Positions 25,127 through 35,166 of a DNA stretch of 46,861 bases are shown in pieces. The notes beneath the pieces were generated by a model that worked only from the letters and a program-made list of their open reading frames with translations, did not search any database and was not told where the DNA came from. The translations under genes were made by a program, and so were the position numbers. Positions within the stretch are counted from its first letter, which is position 1. Every line of letters begins with the position of its first letter. Source of the stretch: Acholeplasmataceae bacterium (lineage in GTDB: Bacteria > Bacillota_I > Bacilli_A > Acholeplasmatales > Acholeplasmataceae); assembly GCA_028690555.1 (NCBI GenBank), contig JAQVBA010000002.1:1-46861 (forward strand), read 5' to 3'.

Positions 25127-25146
25127 TGCCTTTTTGGCACTTTTTT
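25125..25146 (+). terminator. Terminator after the pduL-like gene
   Basis: GTGCC pairs with GGCAC around TTTTT, followed by six T. The stem starts at the stop codon. Confidence 0.85.
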
Positions 25147-25162
25147 GACCGAGGAGGTCAGT

Positions 25163-26368
25163 ATGTTTAAAAAACTTGAAAGAACACAAGTATTTAAAGA
25201 CCCATTATATGGGTATATTCAAGTCGAGAGCGAACTTATTTTAGATCTCATTAACACAAGCATATTTCAACGCCTAAGAAGAATTCGACAATTATCTGGT
25301 GTTCACATGGTTTTCCATGGTGCAGAGCATTCCAGATTTAGTCATAGTTTGGGTGTTTATAATGTTGCTTATCGCTTTTTAAGTGTTCCTGATATAGAAC
25401 AAGCCCTTGATGAACGCAAAAAAATGCTGTTTTTATGCGCTGCATTATTACATGATATCGGACATGGTGCATATTCACACGCTTTTGAAGATGTTTTTGG
25501 TGTCAATCATGAACACATTGGAGCAAGTCTAATTTTAAACCATCAAGAATTAGTGACAATTTTTGATGCAATCGATCCGGATTTTAAATCTGATCTATCA
25601 TCTATTTTATTAAAATCAAAGAAATTTCCAATCATTGAGCAGCTCATTTCAAGTCAACTTGATGTGGATCGTCTGGACTACTTAGAACGCGATGCATATT
25701 TTACAGGTGCTGCGTATGGGCATATCGATTTAGATCGTTTAATTCGTGTTTTGTACATCAGAAACGGTCAAGTTGTTTTTAAAATTTCTGGAATTCATGC
25801 CATCGAAAATTATTTAATTAGTCGTTATCATATGTATTGGCAAGTTTATTATCATCCGGTTGCTCGTGCTTATGAAGTTATACTTGAAAAAATATATCGT
25901 CGTGTGAAAGATTTACTTCAAATGAATTATCATTTTGAATCAAATGTTTTACCGCTTCAAAAGGTCATAGAAAATCCAAATAATCTTGAACATTTTCTTG
26001 AAATCGATGACTATTATATTAATGGCTTGATTCAAAGTTTTAAAAAGTCTAAAGATCATATTTTAAGCGAATTATCCACGGATTTTTTAAATCGTCACAT
26101 TTGGGGTTACATGAATCAGTCTTTAGAAAATAAAACCAAAATTGATGAAATATTATCAGCATATAAGACTGAAGAGAAACCTTATTATCATGCGTTTAGA
26201 AGCGTAGAAAATAGTACGTATAAAGATGATGACGTGAGTTTTGGTGAAGAAATATTTATTTTATTAGAAAATGGTGAAATATCAACACTAAAGAAGCAAT
26301 CAGCAATCATTGAAAGTCTAATGAAGAGTGGCACCAAATCTGATGATAAATTCTTTTATAAGAAATAA
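25163..26368 (+). CDS. HD-domain phosphohydrolase, YwfO/dGTPase-like
   Basis: A cytosolic metal-dependent HD-superfamily protein related to dNTP triphosphohydrolases (Bacillus YwfO type). From ATG 25163 (GAGGAGG upstream) it has 401 residues; a longer TTG reading lacks support. Motifs are FQRLRRIRQL, HSRFSHSLGVY, LLHDIGHGAYSHAFE (the HD pair) and SQLDVDRLDYLERDA. No promoter is visible between the pduL terminator and the start, so read-through may drive it. Its stop overlaps the rnmV start by one base. Confidence 0.92.
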   Translation: MFKKLERTQVFKDPLYGYIQVESELILDLINTSIFQRLRRIRQLSGVHMVFHGAEHSRFSHSLGVYNVAYRFLSVPDIEQALDERKKMLFLCAALLHDIGHGAYSHAFEDVFGVNHEHIGASLILNHQELVTIFDAIDPDFKSDLSSILLKSKKFPIIEQLISSQLDVDRLDYLERDAYFTGAAYGHIDLDRLIRVLYIRNGQVVFKISGIHAIENYLISRYHMYWQVYYHPVARAYEVILEKIYRRVKDLLQMNYHFESNVLPLQKVIENPNNLEHFLEIDDYYINGLIQSFKKSKDHILSELSTDFLNRHIWGYMNQSLENKTKIDEILSAYKTEEKPYYHAFRSVENSTYKDDDVSFGEEIFILLENGEISTLKKQSAIIESLMKSGTKSDDKFFYKK

Positions 26369-26901
26369 TGAAACCAATCGCAATTGTTGTTGAAGGAATT
26401 CATGATTTAAACAGAATTAGAAGTATCTATCAAGATGTTTTAGTTATTACAACTAATGGCAGCGCGGTAGAAGTTGAAATTCTTGAACAATTAAAACAAT
26501 TATCATTAACGCACGATATCATTTTATTTCTTGATCCTGATCATGCGGGTGAACGTATACGTAGAATTATTTCAAAATACGTCGGATCAGTCAAACATGC
26601 ATTTCTTTCTAAGGAAGAATCAATAAGCAAGAATTTGAAAAAAGTTGGAATTGAACATGCGTCAAAAGATGCCATTATTAAGGCATTAAGTGAACTTAGT
26701 GTTGAATATGATTACAAAAAAAGTGATGTAGATTTTGCCTTTTTATATGAAATGGGATTAGTTGGACAAAATCAAAGCCAACAAAAACGCAATCTTTTAG
26801 CAAAAAGTTTAAACTTAGGGCACGTGAACGGTAAAACGCTCCTTTATCGAATCCAAAGATTTCAAATAACGCGAGATCAAATTATTGAGGTACTCAAGTG
26901 A
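26368..26901 (+). CDS. rnmV: Ribonuclease M5
   Basis: Matures 5S rRNA precursors in Bacillota. The 177 residues begin with the TOPRIM fold: VVEGIHDLNRI with the catalytic Glu, and FLDPDHAGERIRR with the DxD-like metal site. The C-terminal half suits rRNA binding. It is fused by a one-base overlap to the HD gene and overlaps rsmA by four bases, the common rnmV-rsmA pairing. Confidence 0.94.
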   Translation: MKPIAIVVEGIHDLNRIRSIYQDVLVITTNGSAVEVEILEQLKQLSLTHDIILFLDPDHAGERIRRIISKYVGSVKHAFLSKEESISKNLKKVGIEHASKDAIIKALSELSVEYDYKKSDVDFAFLYEMGLVGQNQSQQKRNLLAKSLNLGHVNGKTLLYRIQRFQITRDQIIEVLK

Positions 26902-27683
26902 ACCATCAACCCAAGAAAAAATTCGGACAAAATTTTTTAAGAGACAAAAATCTTTTACAAAAAATTGTGAAAGAATCTTATATTGATCATAAACATGTGA
27001 TTGAAATTGGTCCAGGGCAAGGAGCTCTTACCACTTTTCTTGCTGAAAAAGCTTTAACGGTTACGGCTTATGAAATTGATGAGTCATTAAAACCCATCTT
27101 AAGTGAGTTGCAAGATAAATATTCTAATTTGACGATTATTTATGGAGATTTCCTAGAGACTGAGATCAATAAAGACACGGAATACCATGTGGTAGCAAAT
27201 ATTCCTTATAATATAACATCACCGATTTTGTTCAAAATTCTTGAATCGCCCCAAATTAAAACAGCCTCAATTATGATTCAAAAAGAAGTTGCTGATCGAC
27301 TCCTTGCAAAACCTGGAACAAAAGACTATAATGCATTGTCGATATTATTACAAATAGAAGCGAAAGCATTTAAGCTTGTTGACGTAAAACGGCAAATGTT
27401 TTATCCGATTCCAAATGTTGATAGCATCGTCATACGTATCGAAAAGTTTTCTAAGCCCATCATTTCGAGTGAACTTATGCCTTTTTTAAGAAAAATGGTA
27501 AAAGAAGCATTTCGACAAAAACGTAAAACACTTGTCAATAATTGGCATGAAGCATATCATATAGAAAAGAAGTCTCTCATCGATTTTCTAATCGAACAAG
27601 GTGTAGATCCATACGCGAGAGCTGAAAGTTTATCCATTGATACATTCTTAAAATTAAGGGAGGCATGGCCTTATGCTTGTTGA
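26898..27683 (+). CDS. rsmA: 16S rRNA dimethyladenosine transferase RsmA (KsgA)
   Basis: Dimethylates two adjacent adenines near the 3' end of 16S rRNA using SAM. The 261 residues start with GTG (26898), which overlaps the rnmV stop. KKKFGQNFLRD, the SAM motif EIGPGQGALT and the catalytic NIPYNITSP are all present, followed by FRQKRKTL in the C-terminal domain. Loss of this enzyme gives kasugamycin resistance in other bacteria. Overlaps ispE by 11 bases. Confidence 0.97.
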   Translation: MNHQPKKKFGQNFLRDKNLLQKIVKESYIDHKHVIEIGPGQGALTTFLAEKALTVTAYEIDESLKPILSELQDKYSNLTIIYGDFLETEINKDTEYHVVANIPYNITSPILFKILESPQIKTASIMIQKEVADRLLAKPGTKDYNALSILLQIEAKAFKLVDVKRQMFYPIPNVDSIVIRIEKFSKPIISSELMPFLRKMVKEAFRQKRKTLVNNWHEAYHIEKKSLIDFLIEQGVDPYARAESLSIDTFLKLREAWPYAC

Positions 27684-28494
27684 AAAAGCTTATGCAAAAT
27701 TAAATCTTGCACTGGATGTTACAGGTAAAAGAAATGATGGTTATCATGATCTTGAAATGATTATGGTTTCATTAGAACTACACGATGTGTTAACTTTTGA
27801 GCCATATGAGCGTATTGTTTTAAATTGCAATGTGGATATTCACGACAATACGGTACTTAAAGCAGCTAAAGTCATTCAAGAAAAATACAAAGTGACTGAA
27901 GGTGTAAAAATCACTTTGGAAAAAAATATTCCTATTGGTGCTGGCTTAGGTGGAGGTTCATCAGATGTTGCAGCAACCATTAGAGGGCTTGATGAGTTTT
28001 GGAATTTAAATTTGTCAAAACAAGATAAAGAAGAACTGGCTTTATCACTTGGTTCAGACACGTTGTTTTCATTATATGGTGATCCAGCTTATGTGACAGG
28101 ACGTGGTGAACATATGGAGTTTTTAAAACCAATTCACATCCCATTTGTCTATTTGTATCCATCTTTAATCGAAGTATCGACAAAGACGATATTTGAGAAT
28201 CATGAAATTAAAAAACCTGAAATACCCTTTGAATCTTTAGTGTATGATTATCAAAATCAAATTTTCGATCGATTCAATGAAAAATCATATAATGCCTTAA
28301 CGCCAACCACATTAAAAGTTTATCCAGCACTTAAATCACATGTCAAAATGTTAAAAAAAATTGATCCAAACGTGAAAATGACAGGTAGTGGATCAACGTT
28401 TTACTCGATTTTATTCAACCCCGATGATGAAGCATTATTAAAAAAACTACTCAAAAACTCAGTAAACTTTATTAAAACACAAACAAAAGCCTAA
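27673..28494 (+). CDS. ispE: 4-diphosphocytidyl-2-C-methyl-D-erythritol kinase
   Basis: A GHMP kinase of the MEP isoprenoid pathway, implying the cell makes isopentenyl diphosphate by MEP. The 273 residues contain AYAKLNLALDVTGKR, the ATP-binding PIGAGLGGGSSDVAA and the C-terminal MTGSGSTFYSI. The start lies inside the end of rsmA. The product feeds prenyl synthesis, which connects to undecaprenyl carrier use by UppP and the DUF368 protein. Confidence 0.95.
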   Translation: MLVEKAYAKLNLALDVTGKRNDGYHDLEMIMVSLELHDVLTFEPYERIVLNCNVDIHDNTVLKAAKVIQEKYKVTEGVKITLEKNIPIGAGLGGGSSDVAATIRGLDEFWNLNLSKQDKEELALSLGSDTLFSLYGDPAYVTGRGEHMEFLKPIHIPFVYLYPSLIEVSTKTIFENHEIKKPEIPFESLVYDYQNQIFDRFNEKSYNALTPTTLKVYPALKSHVKMLKKIDPNVKMTGSGSTFYSILFNPDDEALLKKLLKNSVNFIKTQTKA

Positions 28495-28500
28495 AAAAAT

Positions 28501-28529
28501 TTAACATTTTTATATCTATATGTTATAAT
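28501..28529 (+). promoter_or_regulatory. Promoter of spoVG
   Basis: TTAACA (28501-28506), 17-base spacer, TATAAT (28524-28529), preceded by TG at the extended -10 position. Confidence 0.8.
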
Positions 28530-28560
28530 TTAGCCAAAGAAGGTCGTCACGGAGGGCAAA

Positions 28561-28842
28561 ATGAAAATTACCGATGTAAGAGTGAAATTGGTTAGTAGTG
28601 AAAGTCGATTAAGAGGTGTAGCAACCATAACCTTTGATGAAAGTTTCGTTGTACACGACATTCGTATTATTGAAGGGGAAAATGGAATTTTTGTAGCAAT
28701 GCCAAGCAAAAAAACACCAAATGGAACCTTTAGAGACATCGCCCATCCAATTCACGGAGAAATGCGTAAGGCGATTGAAGATGCAATCGTAGTTGCCTAT
28801 CAAGAAGCATTGGCTAATCCAGTAGAAGATACTGAAGAATAA
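28561..28842 (+). CDS. spoVG: SpoVG regulator
   Basis: A small nucleic-acid-binding regulator conserved in Bacillota, including species that do not sporulate. The 93 residues start MKITDVRVKLV and carry FVVHDIRIIEGENGIFVAMPSK and FRDIAHPI, diagnostic for the family. The C-terminal helix is rich in acidic residues. A GGAGGG site precedes the ATG. It is monocistronic, with its own promoter and a strong terminator. The usual neighbour order spoVG before prs and pth is kept. Confidence 0.97.
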   Translation: MKITDVRVKLVSSESRLRGVATITFDESFVVHDIRIIEGENGIFVAMPSKKTPNGTFRDIAHPIHGEMRKAIEDAIVVAYQEALANPVEDTEE

Positions 28843-28867
28843 TTAATGATTAGACGTTGCAAACATT

Positions 28868-28903
28868 AAAATCTTTTTTGCGCCAGCAAAAAGATTTTTT
28901 TTT
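28868..28903 (+). terminator. Terminator after spoVG
   Basis: AAATCTTTTTTGC pairs with GCAAAAAGATTT (one bulge), loop GCCA, then a long T run. Confidence 0.88.
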
Positions 28904-28936
28904 GATGATTGACAAGCATTTAAACCCTATTTTGGG

Positions 28937-28942
28937 TATAAT
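28937..28942 (+). promoter_or_regulatory. Probable prs promoter -10
   Basis: TATAAT at 28937-28942. A TTGACA at 28909-28914 is 22 bases away, too far for normal spacing, so the -35 is uncertain. Confidence 0.5.
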
Positions 28943-28969
28943 GAATATAGAGATTAAAGGAGTGAGAAA

Positions 28970-29953
28970 ATGGCTATAATTGATGGAAAAAAGATTAAAC
29001 TATTTTCATTAAGTTCAAATCGTGCACTTGCTGAAGAAATATCAAAAGCATCGGGAATAGAACTTAGTAATGCAGATGTTGTGAGATTTGCAGATGGCGA
29101 AATCTCAGTAAACATTGAAGAAAGTGTTCGTGGACATGATGTGTTTGTTGTGCAATCAACATCGAGACCTGCAAATGAACATTTAATGGAATTACTTATT
29201 TTAGCAGACGCTGTAAAGCGAGCTTCCGCAAAAACATTGACAGTTATTATGCCTTATTTTGGGTATTCTAGACAAGATAGAAAATCGAAATCGCGTCAAC
29301 CAATTACTGCAAAACTCGTGGCTGACCTATTACAAGTCGCAGGGATTGATCGTGTAATTTCTATTGATTTACATGCTGCACAAATTCAAGGTTTTTTCAA
29401 TATTCCAATCGATAATTTCCCAGCTGCTCCACTTCTCGCAGATTATTTTTGTTATTCAAAAAAATTAGAAAATGTTGTGGTTGTATCCCCAGATCACGGC
29501 GGTGTGACAAGAGCACGTATTTTCGCTAGATTTTTTGATGCACCATTAGCAATTATTGATAAAAGACGTCCTGAACCGAATAAAGCTGTTGTTCAAAATA
29601 TTGTCGGTGAAGTTAAAGGCAAAATTGCAATTATGGTCGATGATATCATCGATACTGGTGGAACATTAATTGCAGGAGCTGAAGCATTACTCGAAGCAGG
29701 TGCTACAAAGGTATATGCAGCAGCAACTCATGCAGTATTTTCTAACGATGCTTTAGATCGACTCCAAGAGTCTGTTTTTGAAGAAGTCGTTGTTTCCAAT
29801 ACAATTAAAATCGATCATCAACCCTATCATACAAAAATTAAGCAACTCTCGATTGGACCACTTCTAGGACAATCTATTTTACACATTGTTAAAGATGAAC
29901 CAATCAGTCAAATTTTCGATCAAATATCTCACGGCGAACCGAGCAATCAATGA
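28970..29953 (+). CDS. prs: Ribose-phosphate pyrophosphokinase
   Basis: Makes PRPP from ribose-5-phosphate and ATP for nucleotide, His and Trp synthesis. The 327 residues include FADGEISVNIEESVRG, the ATP site YFGYSRQDRKS, VSPDHGGVTRAR and the PRPP loop VDDIIDTGGTLI. AAAGGAG precedes the ATG. The stop overlaps pth by four bases, giving coupled expression. Confidence 0.97.
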   Translation: MAIIDGKKIKLFSLSSNRALAEEISKASGIELSNADVVRFADGEISVNIEESVRGHDVFVVQSTSRPANEHLMELLILADAVKRASAKTLTVIMPYFGYSRQDRKSKSRQPITAKLVADLLQVAGIDRVISIDLHAAQIQGFFNIPIDNFPAAPLLADYFCYSKKLENVVVVSPDHGGVTRARIFARFFDAPLAIIDKRRPEPNKAVVQNIVGEVKGKIAIMVDDIIDTGGTLIAGAEALLEAGATKVYAAATHAVFSNDALDRLQESVFEEVVVSNTIKIDHQPYHTKIKQLSIGPLLGQSILHIVKDEPISQIFDQISHGEPSNQ

Positions 29954-30519
29954 AACTCATTATTGGGTTAGGAAACCCAGGAAGCAAGTATCAAAAAACC
30001 AGACATAATATTGGGTTTATGGTGATTGATGATTTTATAAAAAAACACCAAATTTCTTTAAAATTTGATGCGAAATTTAATGCTGAAACAGCACAATTTT
30101 CAATAAATGGCGAAAAAGTGTACGTGATGAAACCTTCAACATACATGAATTTATCTGGGGAAGCCGTCTTAAAATTTGTAAATTATTATCAAATAGATTT
30201 AGAGAATATGCTCGTTTTTGTTGATGATATTAATCTTCCTACAGGGAAACTAAGACTTAGAGAAACTGGTGGTCATGGTGGTCATAATGGGCTTAGAAAT
30301 ATCATAGGATTACTAAAAACGGAAGATTTTAAACGTGTAAGAATCGGAATCGATAATAATCCAATGATGGCACTTGATAGTTACGTGCTTGGTCAATTTA
30401 ATGAAACTGAATTGGCATCATTAGGAAAAACGATCGAAATATCAACAAAAATTATTGAAGACTTTGTTAATTGTATGCCATATAAAGATATTATGACAAA
30501 ATATAACACCCAAACTTGA
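29950..30519 (+). CDS. pth: Peptidyl-tRNA hydrolase
   Basis: Frees tRNA from prematurely released peptidyl-tRNAs. The 189 residues show GLGNPGSKYQKTRHNIGF with catalytic His20, KPSTYMNLSGE and GGHGGHNGLRNI. The ATG overlaps the prs stop. Standard length. Confidence 0.97.
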   Translation: MKLIIGLGNPGSKYQKTRHNIGFMVIDDFIKKHQISLKFDAKFNAETAQFSINGEKVYVMKPSTYMNLSGEAVLKFVNYYQIDLENMLVFVDDINLPTGKLRLRETGGHGGHNGLRNIIGLLKTEDFKRVRIGIDNNPMMALDSYVLGQFNETELASLGKTIEISTKIIEDFVNCMPYKDIMTKYNTQT

Positions 30520-30530
30520 GTTTGGGTTTT
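30508..30530 (+). terminator. Weak terminator or attenuator after pth
   Basis: ACCCAAAC pairs with GTTTGGGT (loop TTGA), with only four T after. It overlaps the pth stop. No separate mfd promoter is visible, so partial read-through into mfd is likely. Confidence 0.65.
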
Positions 30531-30549
30531 ACTTATCTAGAGGTAGTTC

Positions 30550-33500
30550 ATGATTGGTTATATCGAGAAGAATACAAAACTTAATGAATTAATAAAACCA
30601 AAAAATAAGACTGTTTACTATTATGGATCCAATGAAACGTATAATGCATATATGATGGCACTGGATTTTATGAATCATAAAAAAACGGTTTTTGTTGTTA
30701 CACCAAATCTTTATGAAGCTCAAAAGTATTATGATCGATTAAGCCAAATCATTGAAAATGAAAATGTTCTTTTTTATCCCGCCGATCAAACCCTTACATC
30801 CATAATGGCTTTAGGAAGCCCTGAATTTAAGTCTGAAAGACTCTATACACTAAAGCAATTATTAACAGGAAATCCTTATATTGTGGTTACTACGCTTCAA
30901 GGATTTTGTCAAAGACAATTAACACCTAAAGATTATATAAATGGTGTTAAATGGATTAAATCAGGAGAAAATCATCATTTAGAATCACTCATACAATTTC
31001 TAGTCTATAGTGGTTATTCTAAAACATATACAGTTGAAAAACCGGGTGAGTTTAGTGTTCGAGGGAACATTATCGATATTTTCACACTAAATTTTGAAAA
31101 TCCTTATCGACTTGACTTTTTTGATGATTTCTTAGAGCAAATAAAGATTTTTGATGTAGAAACACAACGCTCATTTAGTGTCGTTGATCAAATTGAGATT
31201 GCACCAATGCATGAGTTGTTTTATACTGATAAAATGAAAGATGATGCCATCAAGGAAATCAAAAAATTCTTTGAATCTAAAACACTTTCTGAACGTGAAA
31301 AAGAAAAATTAGATACAGACTTAGAATCGATTGAAATGCGAACAAAGCTTGATGGATTGAATTTATATATTCCTTTTTTTAATCATCATAAATCAACTTT
31401 ATTAGATTTTTCAAATGACTATCACTTATATGTAATTGAACCATCAAAAATGTTTATCAATGAGGAATCTATAGACAGTGATTTAGATACCTATGCTGTT
31501 TCAATGAACGGGCGTAATTTTTTAGATATTCCGTTTAGAATTCAACTTCAAGATCAATTAAATAATAAACATATCGAAATTGAATATTCAACGGTTGGGC
31601 CTCATGAAAAATCAATCAATTTAGGGGTCATAGATCCTAATCAATACCGCGGCAATTTAAAACTTTTAATATTGGATTTAAAAGACATTATTCAAACCTA
31701 CAAAATAGTGATTTCAACACACACAAAGACATTTTATGATGAGATCACAACATATTTTAAAGATAATCACGTTTCTTTTCAGCATGAAATTGATGATTCA
31801 GTCGGTTTATATGTGATTGATGAACCAACTTATGGTTCATTTTGGTCATCCAAAGATCAATTGGTTGTATTAGATGAAACTCAAATTTTTCAATCTCGCA
31901 TTAGACCTGCTATTCGTTATCGAAGTGTATTGAATCAGTCACAAAAAATTCGAAGAGTCGAAGATTTAAATGTGGGTGATTTTGTCGTACATTACGATTA
32001 TGGTATTGGTCAATATATGGGATTAAAGACCATGGAGTTGTCTTTAGAAAAAAGAGATTATCTACATATCATTTATGCAAATAATGAAGCGCTATATGTT
32101 CCAATGGATCAAATTGATATGGTTTTAAAATATAGTAGTCATGATGGTTTTCATCCGAAATTGTCAAAACTTGGTGGTAAACAATGGTCTAAAACCAAGG
32201 CAAGCGTCAGAATGCGCATCAAAGATTTAAGCGATCGTTTGATTCAACTTTACGCATCAAGACAACAAGCGATTGGATTTAAATATGAAGAAGATAACGA
32301 GATGCAGTATGCTTTTGAAAGAGATTTTATGTATGAAACGACAAAAGATCAACAAAAAGCTATTCTAGATACGAAACACGATATGGAATTAGAACGACCA
32401 ATGGATCGTTTAATTTGTGGTGATGTTGGATTTGGAAAAACTGAAGTAGCACTTCGCGCAGCATTTAAAGCTGTACTCAATCAGAAACAAGTACTTTATT
32501 TAGTTCCAACAACGGTTTTAGCGAGACAACATTTTTACACATTTAAAGAACGATTTGAAAAATATGGGGCTAATGTCGCTCTAATGAGTCGTTTTGTGAC
32601 ACCAAAAAAAATTAAAGAAACCATCGAAAAATTAAGAAAAGGGTTTGTTGATGTTGTCATTGGAACGCATCGCTTGCTTTCTGAAGATGTAAAATTTAAA
32701 GATTTGGGTTTGTTAATTATCGATGAAGAACAACGTTTTGGTGTCGAACATAAAGAGAAAATTAGAGAAATCAAAGTCAATGTAGATACACTCACTTTGT
32801 CTGCAACACCAATCCCTAGAACCCTACAAATGTCAATGATGGGATTAAAAGATTTATCGATGATTGAAACACCGCCGCTCAATCGGTATCCTGTTCAAAC
32901 GTATGTGGTTGAAAGACATGAACCTCTAATCAAAGAAGCTATCAATCGGGAATTAGCGCGTGGTGGGCAAGTGTTTTATTTATTTAATCGTGTTCAAGGG
33001 ATTGAAGGAATGGTTCATAAACTTGAAAAGCTTGTTCCTGAAGCAAGAGTATGCCACGCACATGGAAAAATGAGTCGAGATCAATTGGAACAAGTTTTAA
33101 GTGATTTCATCGATCATCACTATGATGTATTAGTTGCCACGACAATTATTGAAACAGGCGTTGATATTCCAAATACAAACACTCTAATCATTCATGATGC
33201 GGATAAATTAGGATTATCACAACTTTATCAGATTAGGGGTAGAGTTGGAAGAAGTGACCGTATCGCTTATGCGTATTTGTTATTCGATGCATATCGAAAT
33301 ATCAATGATGAAGCGAAAAAGAGATTAAGTGCTATTCAAGATTTTACTGCTTTAGGCAGTGGATTTAAAATTGCCATGCGCGATTTATCGATACGTGGTG
33401 CGGGTGATGTATTAGGATCTGAACAATCAGGATTCATTGATTCTGTGGGTATGGAATTATACATGAAATTGCTTGAAGAAGCCGTTACCGGTATATCATT

Positions 33501-33969
33501 GGATAAGCCGAAAGAAACGCAAATTGATGAAATTTACGCACCGAGACATGTTGATCCGAATTATGTCAGTATGGAGAGTGTCCGTATTGAAATACATAAA
33601 CGAATCAGTGAGTTAAATCGTCTAAAAGATGTTGAAGATTTAAAACAAGAACTTATTGATCGATTTGGCCCACTTGATGCTGACTTATTGCTCTATATGT
33701 ATGAAAGACTATTTAAAAAATATGCATCTAAATTAGGTGTGTTAAAAACGATAGTTGATAAGAATCAAGTGACTTTAGTCTTAACATTAGAAGCCTCACA
33801 AAAATCAAACGGAGCTCATCTTTTTGAAAAATCAAACGCGTTTCATACACAAATGAGACTAGCATATATTAAAGGTCACATACATATCATTTTAGTGACG
33901 AAAGGGAAGAATGAGCATTGGCTCTACTTGTATGACCAATTTTTGGATGATTTGATTTATAATGAATAA
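30550..33969 (+). CDS. mfd: Transcription-repair coupling factor Mfd
   Basis: A DNA translocase that removes stalled RNA polymerase and recruits UvrA. The 1139 residues contain a UvrB-like N-terminal region (GSPEFKSERLYTLKQLL, KPGEFSVRGNIIDIF) and the CarD-like RNA polymerase interaction domain (VGDFVVHYDYGIGQYMGL near 475). RecG-like helicase motifs follow: GDVGFGKTEVALRA, IIDEEQRFGVEHKE and RGRVGRSDR. A C-terminal TRCF domain (DRFGPL) ends the protein. Length is typical. AGAGGT precedes the start. Confidence 0.97.
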   Translation: MIGYIEKNTKLNELIKPKNKTVYYYGSNETYNAYMMALDFMNHKKTVFVVTPNLYEAQKYYDRLSQIIENENVLFYPADQTLTSIMALGSPEFKSERLYTLKQLLTGNPYIVVTTLQGFCQRQLTPKDYINGVKWIKSGENHHLESLIQFLVYSGYSKTYTVEKPGEFSVRGNIIDIFTLNFENPYRLDFFDDFLEQIKIFDVETQRSFSVVDQIEIAPMHELFYTDKMKDDAIKEIKKFFESKTLSEREKEKLDTDLESIEMRTKLDGLNLYIPFFNHHKSTLLDFSNDYHLYVIEPSKMFINEESIDSDLDTYAVSMNGRNFLDIPFRIQLQDQLNNKHIEIEYSTVGPHEKSINLGVIDPNQYRGNLKLLILDLKDIIQTYKIVISTHTKTFYDEITTYFKDNHVSFQHEIDDSVGLYVIDEPTYGSFWSSKDQLVVLDETQIFQSRIRPAIRYRSVLNQSQKIRRVEDLNVGDFVVHYDYGIGQYMGLKTMELSLEKRDYLHIIYANNEALYVPMDQIDMVLKYSSHDGFHPKLSKLGGKQWSKTKASVRMRIKDLSDRLIQLYASRQQAIGFKYEEDNEMQYAFERDFMYETTKDQQKAILDTKHDMELERPMDRLICGDVGFGKTEVALRAAFKAVLNQKQVLYLVPTTVLARQHFYTFKERFEKYGANVALMSRFVTPKKIKETIEKLRKGFVDVVIGTHRLLSEDVKFKDLGLLIIDEEQRFGVEHKEKIREIKVNVDTLTLSATPIPRTLQMSMMGLKDLSMIETPPLNRYPVQTYVVERHEPLIKEAINRELARGGQVFYLFNRVQGIEGMVHKLEKLVPEARVCHAHGKMSRDQLEQVLSDFIDHHYDVLVATTIIETGVDIPNTNTLIIHDADKLGLSQLYQIRGRVGRSDRIAYAYLLFDAYRNINDEAKKRLSAIQDFTALGSGFKIAMRDLSIRGAGDVLGSEQSGFIDSVGMELYMKLLEEAVTGISLDKPKETQIDEIYAPRHVDPNYVSMESVRIEIHKRISELNRLKDVEDLKQELIDRFGPLDADLLLYMYERLFKKYASKLGVLKTIVDKNQVTLVLTLEASQKSNGAHLFEKSNAFHTQMRLAYIKGHIHIILVTKGKNEHWLYLYDQFLDDLIYNE

Positions 33970-33984
33970 TAGAGGTGATACGAT

Positions 33985-35166
33985 ATGGCAGTAGATATTT
34001 TAAAGATTTCTAAGGATGCACGCGACGCAAAAAAAATATATAACGACGTCATCGATGCATCGATTGGTATGTTTTTTGATGAAGATAAATCCATCGGGGG
34101 AATGCCATCAGTTTCAAAAGCAATCCGGGAATTATCAGATGATCAAATACTTCCTTATCCATCAGTAGATGGAGGACCAGGATTTAAAAAAGATTTGATT
34201 TCATGGGTTTTAGGAAAATATGAAGATGAAATCAAAAAGACGATGTATGTCGATGCATGCGCAACTCCAGGTGGCAGTGGAGCAATCGCATCAACATTCT
34301 CAATTATGACGAAACCGAAGGACTATATATTTGTATCGGACGTTAGATGGCAATACGAACGTTTTGCTGATCGGGCAAAATTAAACATTTTTGAGCATAA
34401 ACTCTTTGATGGCGATGCATTCAATCTACAAAGCTTTAAAGAAAGATTAGATGCACTCTGTGCAATTCAACACCGTGTAGTCGTTATTGTGAATGACCCA
34501 TGTCATAATCCAACGGGATATACTTTAACACTTGATGAATTTAACAAAATAATAGACATATTAAATAGCAAGACTGAAAATGAAATTATTTTCCTTTATG
34601 ATGTGGCGTATTTAGAATTCACTCACGAAGAAGATAATCGATTAAAGATGAGCTATTTACCTAAATTAAAAGAACATGTAATGACTATCGTCACATTTAG
34701 CGGTTCTAAAACTTTTGGTGTTTATGGCTTACGTATGGGAGCCGCGATTATACTATCTAAAAACAAAGATCAAGTAGCGGATGCTCACAAAAAATATGTG
34801 AATGAAGCAAGAGGATCGTGGTCAGCGACACCAACCATCTCCATCGAATTATTTAATCATTTTGCTAAACCAGAAAATAAAAAAGTCTTTCTTAAAGATC
34901 TTGCGCGATTAAATGATATTGTACAAAAAAGATCGATGTCATTTAATGAACAAGCCAAAGAGATTGGCTTAGTCACATACCCCTTTAGAAGTGGTTTTTA
35001 TACCGTGGTTTTAACCGATAACCCAGATCAGGATTATTTAAAATTACAAGAACACCACATCTATGCAGTTCCAATGAATGGTGGTATCCGCCTTGCATTG
35101 TGCAGTTTGTCAATTCATGAAATTCAAGGACTCCCGAGTAAGATTAAATCAATTCTTAATCTCTAA
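33985..35166 (+). CDS. Class I/II aminotransferase (aspartate/aromatic type)
   Basis: A PLP enzyme moving amino groups between amino acids and 2-oxo acids. The 393 residues show YPSVDGGPGFKKDL, the N-P-T-G motif in NDPCHNPTGYTLT, a PLP-ring Asp and Tyr in LYDVAYLEF, and the PLP Lys in FSGSKTFGVYGLRMG; a C-terminal Arg in GGIRLALCS likely binds the substrate carboxylate. CHNPTG resembles aspartate/aromatic enzymes, but the exact substrate cannot be set. AGAGGTG precedes the start, 15 bases after mfd. Confidence 0.85.
   Translation: MAVDILKISKDARDAKKIYNDVIDASIGMFFDEDKSIGGMPSVSKAIRELSDDQILPYPSVDGGPGFKKDLISWVLGKYEDEIKKTMYVDACATPGGSGAIASTFSIMTKPKDYIFVSDVRWQYERFADRAKLNIFEHKLFDGDAFNLQSFKERLDALCAIQHRVVVIVNDPCHNPTGYTLTLDEFNKIIDILNSKTENEIIFLYDVAYLEFTHEEDNRLKMSYLPKLKEHVMTIVTFSGSKTFGVYGLRMGAAIILSKNKDQVADAHKKYVNEARGSWSATPTISIELFNHFAKPENKKVFLKDLARLNDIVQKRSMSFNEQAKEIGLVTYPFRSGFYTVVLTDNPDQDYLKLQEHHIYAVPMNGGIRLALCSLSIHEIQGLPSKIKSILNL

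Noticed and set aside
28909..28942. TTGACA to TATAAT as a full prs promoter
   Set aside because: The spacer is 22 bases, too long for a normal sigma-A promoter; only the -10 is kept.
32535..32882. A 115-codon open frame on the minus strand within mfd
   Set aside because: Antisense to conserved helicase motifs, with no start signals.
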